Below, piece after piece: positions 58,246-64,000 of a DNA stretch of 64,000 nt (the stretch's first letter is position 1; each line of letters begins with the position of its first letter). The stretch comes from Catenulispora yoronensis (GTDB lineage: Bacteria; Actinomycetota; Actinomycetes; Streptomycetales; Catenulisporaceae), in NCBI RefSeq assembly GCF_039531695.1, contig NZ_BAAAQN010000010.1, positions 1 through 64,000 of the forward strand, written 5' to 3'. The notes below the pieces were generated by a model. The model saw only the letters and a program-made list of their open reading frames with translations, had not been told where the DNA came from and made no database searches. Made by a program: the position numbers and the translations under genes.

Positions 58246-59349
58246 CTACATCCAGTCCGCGTCGACGACCGCCTGCGCGAAGGTGCTCGGCGCTTCCTGC
58301 GGCGTGTTGTGGCCGATGCCGGTCAGTACCCGGTGCTCGTACTTCCCGGTGAAGAACTTGCGGTACGCCGTGCCGTCCGTCGACGCCAGGAACGGGTCGC
58401 GGTCCGGGTCGATCGTGATCGTCGGCACGCCGATCGTCGGACGCGCCGCGAGCTTCGCCTCCAAGGCGTCGTAGCGGCGCTCGCCGTCGGCCAGCCCCAG
58501 CCGCCAGCGGTAGTTGTGGATCACGATGGCGGCGTAGTCGGGGTTGTCGAACGCGGCCGCGGTGCGGTTGTAGGTCGCGTCGTCGAACGCCCACGTGGGG
58601 GAGACGTCGTCCCACACCAGCCGGCACAGGTCGTTCCGGTTCTGCTTCGTCTGCATCGCCACCTTGCCGCGGTCGGTGGCGAAGTAGTACTGGTACCACC
58701 AGACCTGCTCGGCCTTCGGCGGCAGCGGTGTCTTCTGCGCCTCGACGTTGGTGATCAGGTAGCCGGAGACCGAGACCAGGGCCTTGACCCGCTCGGGCCA
58801 CAGCGCCGCGACGATGTCGGCGGTGCGCGAGCCCCAGTCGAAGCCGGCGAGCACCGCCTGCCGGATCTTCAGCGCGTCCATCAGGGCGATGATGTCGACC
58901 GCGACCGCCGACTGCTGGCCGTTGCGGAACGTCGACCCGGACAGGAACGTGGTGCTGCCGTGGCCGCGCAGGTAGGGCACGATGACCCGGTAACCCGCGT
59001 CCGCCAGCAGCGGCGCGACGTCGACGAAGCTGTGGATGTCGTACGGCCACCCGTGCAGGCAGATGACGACCGGGCCGTGCTTGGGGCCGAGCTCGGCGTA
59101 GCCGACGTCGAGCACCCCGGCGCGCACCTGCTTGAGGGCCGGGAACGCGGTGTGGGTGCCCGGGGCGATCAGCGGGATCGCCGGCTTCACCGACGGCCGG
59201 TGCGGCCCGCCGCGCCCCGCTTCCGCAGCCGACGCTGAACTCACGGCCGAGGCCGAGGCCGAAGCCGTCCCCGCCCCGACCCCCACCGACACCGCGGTGG
59301 CCCCCACACCCATGCCCACCGCCTTGGTGAACGTACGCCTGTTGATCAT
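58246..59349 (-). CDS. Tat-exported alpha/beta hydrolase (epoxide hydrolase-like)
   Basis: The 367-residue protein begins with a twin-arginine signal (MINRRTFTKAVGMGVGATA). The mature fold has the oxyanion motif CLHGWPYDIHSF, nucleophile Asp in LAGFDWGSRTADI and His in LTGIGHNTPQEAP. An Asp nucleophile fits epoxide hydrolases or haloalkane dehalogenases, not esterases. AAAGG is 7 nt before the ATG at 59349. It lies between the transporter (4-bp gap, convergent) and the LAL regulator. Confidence 0.87.
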   Translation of the reverse strand: MINRRTFTKAVGMGVGATAVSVGVGAGTASASASAVSSASAAEAGRGGPHRPSVKPAIPLIAPGTHTAFPALKQVRAGVLDVGYAELGPKHGPVVICLHGWPYDIHSFVDVAPLLADAGYRVIVPYLRGHGSTTFLSGSTFRNGQQSAVAVDIIALMDALKIRQAVLAGFDWGSRTADIVAALWPERVKALVSVSGYLITNVEAQKTPLPPKAEQVWWYQYYFATDRGKVAMQTKQNRNDLCRLVWDDVSPTWAFDDATYNRTAAAFDNPDYAAIVIHNYRWRLGLADGERRYDALEAKLAARPTIGVPTITIDPDRDPFLASTDGTAYRKFFTGKYEHRVLTGIGHNTPQEAPSTFAQAVVDADWM

Positions 59350-59467
59350 GTCTGAACCTTTCCAAGAGCTCTGCTGGCGTAATCCACTGTCGTCCAGCGG
59401 GCCCGGACCCACATCAGTCACATGACGCCGAGACACTCAAGCCGCCCTCGCACCAGCACCGGCACCC

Positions 59468-59522
59468 TCACACCAGCACCCCCGCCCCGACCCCCTCACA
59501 CCAGCACCCCCGCCCCGACCCC
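59468..59522. repeat. 28-bp direct repeat at the LAL regulator 3' end
   Basis: TCACACCAGCACCCCCGCCC and the bases that follow start at 59468 and again at 59496, period 28 bp, then decay into CCCCGACC copies. The second copy encodes the stop and Val/Gly-rich last residues of the LAL gene. Confidence 0.7.
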
Positions 59523-62309
59523 CACCCCGACCCCCACCGCCTCCTCGCTCCGACTCAACGCGTCCCGCAACGCCGCCCGCGTCGTGATGTTCAGCTTCGG
59601 AAAGATCCGATACAGATGCGAGCTCACCGTCCGCGGCGACAGATGCATCCGCGTCCCGATCTCCTTGTTCGTCAGCCCGCTCGCCGCCAGGTCCGCGATC
59701 CGCCGCTCCTGCCACGTCAGCGTCGCCAGGTGCAGCGTCGACGCCCGCGGCGCCGCGCCGGTGGCCCGCAGCTCGGACTGCGCCCGCTCGGTCCACCCGG
59801 CCGCCCCCAGCCGCTCGAACGCCTCCGCCGCCGGCAGCAGGTACTGCCGCGCCGCCGCCCGGCCCTCCACGTGCCGCACCCGCGTCCCGTGCGCCAGCCG
59901 GATCCGCGCCACCTCGAACGGGAACCGCGCCGCGTCCGGATGTGCCTCGACCAGTGCGAACATCTCCGCCGCCTCGCGCTCCGTCTCCGCCGTCATCGCC
60001 AGCGCCCCGTACGTCACCACCGCCAGCCGCGGCGAGATCGCGGGCAGCCCGGCGTCCAGCGCGGCCTGCGCGTGCCGCCGCGCCTCCTCCGCGCGCCCGG
60101 TGTGCAGCGCCGCCTCCACCAGGTCCAGCAGCATCCGCGGCGCCTGATGCGCGTACGGCTGGAAGGTCCCCGGCGCCGTGACCCCGATCGCGTACAGATA
60201 CGCCGCCTCGTAGTCCCCGGCGCTCAACGCGGCGCTCGCCCCGGCGGCGTCAGCGGTCTGCGTCAGCAGCCCCAGGCCGCGCGGCCGGGCCCAGGCCTCG
60301 GTCTCGGCCTGGAGGTCCCGGGCCCGGGCGAGCTGCCCGCGCAGCGCCGCGACCTGCGCCAGGTAGGCGCGGCTTTGGGCGGCGAACAGCTCCAGCCCGT
60401 GCTCGACCGCGAGGCCCAGGACCCGCTCCCCGGTCTGCTCGGCGTCGGCCCACTCGCCGGCCGCCATCTGGTCGAGCATGATCAGGTGCAGCATCACCAG
60501 GCCGCTGGCGACGGCCCCGGTCTCCAGCTCGCGGTCCACGACCCGCTGGAGATGCGGCCGGTACTGGCTCAGCATGTCGAGGTGGTGCGCCGTGATCCCG
60601 AGCCGCGTGACGTCCCAGGGCTCCAGGTCCGGCAGCTTCGCGACGGCGTCGGCCACCGGCTCGGTGCGGCCCAGGCCGTGGCGGACCACGTCGCTCCAGA
60701 CATCGCTGTAGAGCCTTGAGCCGTCGGTGACCAGGCCGCCCAGCGAGTCGAGCAGCTCCCGCGCGCGGTCCCAGGGTCCTTCCTCGCCCGCGAAGGAGCT
60801 GAGCCCGAGCAGCAAGTCGACCAAGCGGGCGACCACCTCGTCGGGCTCGGTCGCGCCGCTGTCCCGCACTTTCTCGACGGCGGCCGCGACCAGCCGGTGC
60901 GTGGAGCGGACGTCGCCGTCCTGATACAGCGCCTGGTAGGCGGCGGCCAGCACCGCGGCCGGGGACTCGGTGGTGCCGGACGCGAGATCGGCCAGCACCA
61001 GCCGGTGCGCCTGGCCCAGGCGGCCGGCGTTGCTGGCGATGAAGGCCGCGTCGGCCAGCCGCCGGGACCGGTCGGCGTGGTGCTCGCTGAGCTCGGCGGC
61101 CCGGGTCAGCCACGCCACCGCGGCCAGCGCGCCGCCGCGCCGCGTCGCCGACTCGGCCGCGGCCTCCAGCACGTCGGCGACCTCCTCGTCGGGGTCGACG
61201 GCGGCCGCCGCCAGATGCGTCGCGCGGCGCTCCAGGTGCTCCCGGTGCACCCGGGCCAGCTCCTGGTGCGCGGCCCGGCGCTGGTTCGGCGTGGCCAGCT
61301 GCACGATCGTGGAGCGCACCAGCGGATGCCGGAACGCGAACCCGCCGTCGGCCGGATCGATGTCCAGCAGCCCGGCGGCCACCGCCTCGTCGGCGTCCCG
61401 CATCCGGTAGCGCGCCCCGGGGGCGGCCCCGTCGTCGGGCCGCGCGCCGGCCCCGTCCAGCGCGCCCTTGAGCAGCTCGGCGCGGACCGGGTCGCTCAGG
61501 GCCTGGATCCGGGCGCCGTAGAGGTGCTGGAGCCGTCGCGGCAGCGGGACGCCGGGTTGTCCGGTGTGCTGCCCGAACGGGTCGTCGAGGAGCTCGCCGG
61601 ACCGCCCGGCGAACTGCGCCGGCAGCTCCAGCAGCGCCAGCGGATTGCCCTGGGCCTGCTCCAGCACCACGCGCCGGACGGCGCGCGGCAGTTCCGGGTG
61701 GCGGCGGTCCAGCAGGACGCCGGCATCCGCCTCGGACAGCGCGGCGACCGGCAGCTCCGCCCACGCCGCGGTGTCGAACCGCGAGGGGACGTCGGAGCGC
61801 GCCGCCGCCAGCAGCTTCACCGGGCTGCCCGCCAGCCGGCGGCCGACGAAGCCGCAGACGTCGGCGCTGGCGTCGTCCAGCCATTGCGCGTCGTCCAGCG
61901 CGAGCAGCAGCGGCTGCCGCGCGGCGGCCCGGGACAGCAGGTTCAGCACCGCGATGCCCAGCGTCATCACCGAGGCCGGGCCGCCGGGCTCGGCGCCGGC
62001 CCCGCCGAACACGGCGTCGAACACCGCGCGGGTGCCGGCGTCGAGCTGGGCCAGGTCGCCGAGCAGCGGATAGAGGACCTGGTGCAGGCCGGCGTAGGCC
62101 AGGCCGGCCTCGGCCTCGACCCCGGCGGCACGCACCACCCGATGCCCGTCGCGCTCGGCCCGCGCCGCGGTGTCGTGCAGGAGCGCGCTCTTGCCCACCC
62201 CGGTCTCGCCGCGCAGGATCAGGGCGTGGCCGGCGGCGGCCGCCACGAACGCTGCGAGCTCCGCGCGCTCCCGGTCCCGGCCCACCAACGTCGTGTTCAT
62301 GCTCTCCAT
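59496..62309 (-). CDS. LAL-family (large ATP-binding LuxR) transcriptional regulator
   Basis: The 937-residue protein has an N-terminal AAA/STAND ATPase (Walker A LRGETGVGKSALLHD, Walker B LLLALDDAQWLDDAS), a long helical TPR-like middle (about 350-850) and a C-terminal LuxR HTH (LTWQERRIADLAASGLTNKE, MHLSPRTVSSHLYRIF). LAL proteins activate secondary-metabolite or catabolic genes on binding an inducer and ATP. The tail EEAVGVGVGVGAGVLV comes from the repeat at its 3' end. A truncated paralogue lies 48 bp upstream. Confidence 0.92.
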   Translation of the reverse strand: MESMNTTLVGRDRERAELAAFVAAAAGHALILRGETGVGKSALLHDTAARAERDGHRVVRAAGVEAEAGLAYAGLHQVLYPLLGDLAQLDAGTRAVFDAVFGGAGAEPGGPASVMTLGIAVLNLLSRAAARQPLLLALDDAQWLDDASADVCGFVGRRLAGSPVKLLAAARSDVPSRFDTAAWAELPVAALSEADAGVLLDRRHPELPRAVRRVVLEQAQGNPLALLELPAQFAGRSGELLDDPFGQHTGQPGVPLPRRLQHLYGARIQALSDPVRAELLKGALDGAGARPDDGAAPGARYRMRDADEAVAAGLLDIDPADGGFAFRHPLVRSTIVQLATPNQRRAAHQELARVHREHLERRATHLAAAAVDPDEEVADVLEAAAESATRRGGALAAVAWLTRAAELSEHHADRSRRLADAAFIASNAGRLGQAHRLVLADLASGTTESPAAVLAAAYQALYQDGDVRSTHRLVAAAVEKVRDSGATEPDEVVARLVDLLLGLSSFAGEEGPWDRARELLDSLGGLVTDGSRLYSDVWSDVVRHGLGRTEPVADAVAKLPDLEPWDVTRLGITAHHLDMLSQYRPHLQRVVDRELETGAVASGLVMLHLIMLDQMAAGEWADAEQTGERVLGLAVEHGLELFAAQSRAYLAQVAALRGQLARARDLQAETEAWARPRGLGLLTQTADAAGASAALSAGDYEAAYLYAIGVTAPGTFQPYAHQAPRMLLDLVEAALHTGRAEEARRHAQAALDAGLPAISPRLAVVTYGALAMTAETEREAAEMFALVEAHPDAARFPFEVARIRLAHGTRVRHVEGRAAARQYLLPAAEAFERLGAAGWTERAQSELRATGAAPRASTLHLATLTWQERRIADLAASGLTNKEIGTRMHLSPRTVSSHLYRIFPKLNITTRAALRDALSRSEEAVGVGVGVGAGVLV

Positions 62310-62357
62310 GCCGCCTGCTTCTTCCTTCTACCTGCTTCTGACTGCTTTTGACTGCTT

Positions 62358-63071
62358 CTACCTGTGATCACGGTGCAGTTCGAGGAGCGCCAGCGGGTTG
62401 CCGCGGGACTCGGCGACGATCCGGTCCAGCACCCCGGGATCCACCGGCCCGGCCAGCACCGAGGCCAGCAGCTTCCGCGCCGGTTCGTCGGCCAGGCCCT
62501 CGACCCGCAGCTCCGGAAGCCCGGCCAGCAGCCGGTCGTTGGCCGGCGCCAGGGCCGAGGCGGTGGTGTTCACGGCGAAGACCAGGGCCACCGCCTCGGC
62601 GTCCAGCCGCCGGGCGACGAACGCGAGGATCGCCGCCGACATCCCGTCCAGCCACTGCACGTCGTCCACGACGCAGACCAGCGGCTCCTCGACCGCGGCC
62701 TCGGCGAACAGGTCCAGCACGGCCAGCCCGACCAGCAGATGGCCCGCGGACCCGTCGCCCATCCCCAGCGCCGTGCCCAGGGCCTCCTGCTGGGCCGGCG
62801 TGAGCCGGCCGAAACGGTGCATCAGCGGTGCGCACAGCTCGTGCAGATTCGAGTAGGCGATCTCCGACCCGGTCTCCACTCCCGCGGTGCGCACGACCCG
62901 CCCGGCCCGCCCGGCCCGCTCGGCCAGGTGCGCCAGCAACGTGGTCTTGCCGACGCCGGACTCCCCGCGCAGCACCAGGGCGCGGCTGCGGCCGTCGCGC
63001 AGCTCCAGCAGCAGGCGGTCCAGGACTTCCAGCTCGCGGGCCCGGCCGTGCAGCCCGGCGTCCGCCCTCAA
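62358..63071 (-). CDS. Truncated LAL-type protein (ATPase domain only)
   Basis: The 237-residue protein matches only the N-terminal ATPase of LAL regulators: LRGESGVGKTTLLAHLAERA, VCVVDDVQWLDGMSAAIL and the end of the ATPase core at GNPLALLELH. It then stops after RDHR. Full LAL proteins continue 600-700 residues to a DNA-binding domain, which is missing. The TTG start at 63071 overlaps the VOC stop (TTGA). It could be a decayed gene or a trimmed ATP sensor. The 48 bp to the next LAL gene contain CTGCTTCTGA-like short repeats. Confidence 0.75.
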   Translation of the reverse strand: MRADAGLHGRARELEVLDRLLLELRDGRSRALVLRGESGVGKTTLLAHLAERAGRAGRVVRTAGVETGSEIAYSNLHELCAPLMHRFGRLTPAQQEALGTALGMGDGSAGHLLVGLAVLDLFAEAAVEEPLVCVVDDVQWLDGMSAAILAFVARRLDAEAVALVFAVNTTASALAPANDRLLAGLPELRVEGLADEPARKLLASVLAGPVDPGVLDRIVAESRGNPLALLELHRDHR

Positions 63072-63673
63072 GCGCCCAGCCCAGCCGCGCGGGCCATGTG
63101 GGCGGCGTACCAGGAGGGCCAGTCCTCGTCGTGGTGGCCGAGTTCGCGCTCGTACTCGCCGTGCGCTACCGCCGCCTCGCGCAGCGCCTGCTCCAGTTCG
63201 GCTGCCGAGCGGTAGACGACGTGGCTGATCCGCCCCGGACGCCGGGCGGTGATCTCCTGGAGCACGAAGGTGTTGCCGTCCGGGTCGGCGAACGACGCGA
63301 ACGACCCGTACGACTGCCGCGCCGGATGCGGCCCCGGAACGCGCTCGGCGGTGCCGGCGTGGTGGAAGACGCCGCCGGCGTCGTGGAACACCTCGCTCAC
63401 CGCCACGCCGGCCGCGACCAGCTCGGCCCGGGCCGCGACGACGTCGTCCACGACCAGGTGCACGCCGCGCTCCGAGCCCGGGGCGGCGTCGGTGACACCG
63501 CTGCCGATGATCACCGACGCCGCCGACCCCGGCGGGGTGAGATGGACGACGCGGAACCCGCCGGGGCCCGTGTAGTCGACGTCCTCGCGGAAGCCGATCC
63601 GCTTGTAGAAGTCCTTGGACCGGTCCACGTCCGAGACCGGCAGGACCACGACCTCGATCTTGAAGTCCACCAT
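63068..63673 (-). CDS. VOC (glyoxalase/dioxygenase) superfamily protein
   Basis: The 201-residue protein has one vicinal-oxygen-chelate module, about 1-135 (IEVVVLPVSDVDRSKDFYKR, GVHLVVDDVVAARAELVAAG, FASFADPDGNTFVLQEIT). A C-terminal helix-rich extension follows (ELEQALREAAVAHGEYEREL, WPSWYAAHMARAAG), a combination common in actinobacterial VOC proteins. It probably binds a metal and a small substrate or toxin. It is translationally coupled to the truncated LAL gene. Confidence 0.87.
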   Translation of the reverse strand: MVDFKIEVVVLPVSDVDRSKDFYKRIGFREDVDYTGPGGFRVVHLTPPGSAASVIIGSGVTDAAPGSERGVHLVVDDVVAARAELVAAGVAVSEVFHDAGGVFHHAGTAERVPGPHPARQSYGSFASFADPDGNTFVLQEITARRPGRISHVVYRSAAELEQALREAAVAHGEYERELGHHDEDWPSWYAAHMARAAGLGA

Positions 63674-63933
63674 CGTCAGCTCCTTAGCCCGTTCGCGCTG
63701 GGGGCCGGCACTCGCCGGCCACCATCACCATCCCCCGGGACCCGGGCCCGTCGCCCCAGGGGCGAACCCTGGCCGGTACCCGGGCCCCGGGTCCCGGGCC
63801 CGGCACCCCGGGGCCCCGGGCGGGCGCGACCAGGGTCGGCCACCGGCTCGGCGCGCCCGCCCCCGGGGCGAGTCTTGGAGCAGTTGGAGCAGCACGAAGG
63901 AAACCGACAGACCGAGCACGAGGAGCGATCCCG
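63674..63933. other. Very GC-rich intergenic region with CCCGGG/GGGCCC palindromes
   Basis: No gene is supported in this 260-bp divergent gap. 63735-63830 is almost pure G/C with nested self-complementary runs of CCCGGG, GGGCCC and GGTACC. The SRPBCC ribosome site (AGGAGCG) is at 63921-63927. The GC palindromes would make stable structures in RNA from either strand. Confidence 0.55.
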
Positions 63934-64000
63934 ATGGCGACCATCCACTTCAGCGAGCAGACGACGGTGACCCCCGAGCAGTTCGTGGCGAGCCTGACCG
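63934..64000 (+). CDS. SRPBCC-superfamily protein, N-terminal fragment (runs off the right edge)
   Basis: Only 22 codons are visible: MATIHFSEQTTVTPEQFVAS and two more. This is the first beta strand and helix of a START/polyketide-cyclase-like SRPBCC fold, a family that binds hydrophobic ligands. AGGAGCG is 6 nt before the ATG. It is divergent from the VOC gene. Confidence 0.6.
   Translation, partial: MATIHFSEQTTVTPEQFVASLT

Overview
The window is high-GC DNA (roughly 70 percent or more by eye). It has the strong G/C third-position bias, GTG/TTG starts, GGAGG-type ribosome binding sites and dense regulator content of a filamentous actinobacterium. A Catenulispora/Streptomyces-like soil actinomycete is a reasonable guess, but no rRNA or other phylogenetic marker gene is present to fix the genus. 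I see no rRNA, tRNA, CRISPR array, transposase or phage gene. About 53 protein-coding genes are supported.

Layout. 1-1600 (minus): an atpA-like gene running off the left edge, preceded by a STAS anti-anti-sigma-like gene that overlaps it, a 54-aa membrane peptide and a PRC-barrel protein. 1735-2979: a compositionally odd HEAT-like protein. 3155-8705: a secreted cell-wall-binding (CWB2) protein, a MarR regulator divergent from an amidohydrolase, a lone WXG100 protein and a Gln/Pro-rich membrane protein. 8827-21277: one co-directional carbohydrate-use cluster (LacI regulator, sugar-binding lipoprotein, ThuA protein, Gfo/Idh/MocA oxidoreductase, Tat-exported six-hairpin glycosidase, two permeases, GH36 alpha-galactosidase, zinc alcohol dehydrogenase). 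It has no ABC ATPase, so a shared ATPase elsewhere is expected.

21347-34844 is a run of regulator/effector pairs, most divergent around visible palindromes: TetR/small membrane protein, XRE/C70-type cysteine protease plus a secreted partner, MarR/MFS efflux pump with five 15-bp iterated operators, TetR/Ohr, TetR/CocE-like hydrolase, and AraC/NmrA-like reductase; a FUSC exporter ends the run. 35006-38014 holds a G6PDH-like enzyme with an altered signature motif, convergent with an MFS sugar porter. 38185-46594 holds a methyltransferase, an XRE regulator/quinone-reductase-like pair, an ECF41-type sigma factor, an ABC transporter (permease and ATPase) divergent from a NarL-type two-component system, and an Rnl2-family RNA ligase.

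46716-51018 encodes two surface or secreted proteins (an LPATG-anchored lectin-like adhesin and an S53 peptidase). 51220-55581 is a tight three-gene operon: an unknown 537-aa protein, a MoxR-type AAA+ ATPase and an HExxH metallopeptidase/VWA protein. It is the best candidate here for an under-described system. A cluster of three related inverted repeats follows it. The right end has an SDR lacking its catalytic Tyr, an ArsB/SLC13-like transporter, a Tat-exported epoxide-hydrolase-like enzyme, a full-length LAL regulator beside a truncated paralogue, a VOC protein and the start of an SRPBCC protein.

A recurring feature is short tandem repeats (12-18, 28 and ~34 bp) at gene ends and in gene junctions, together with long perfect hairpins between genes.
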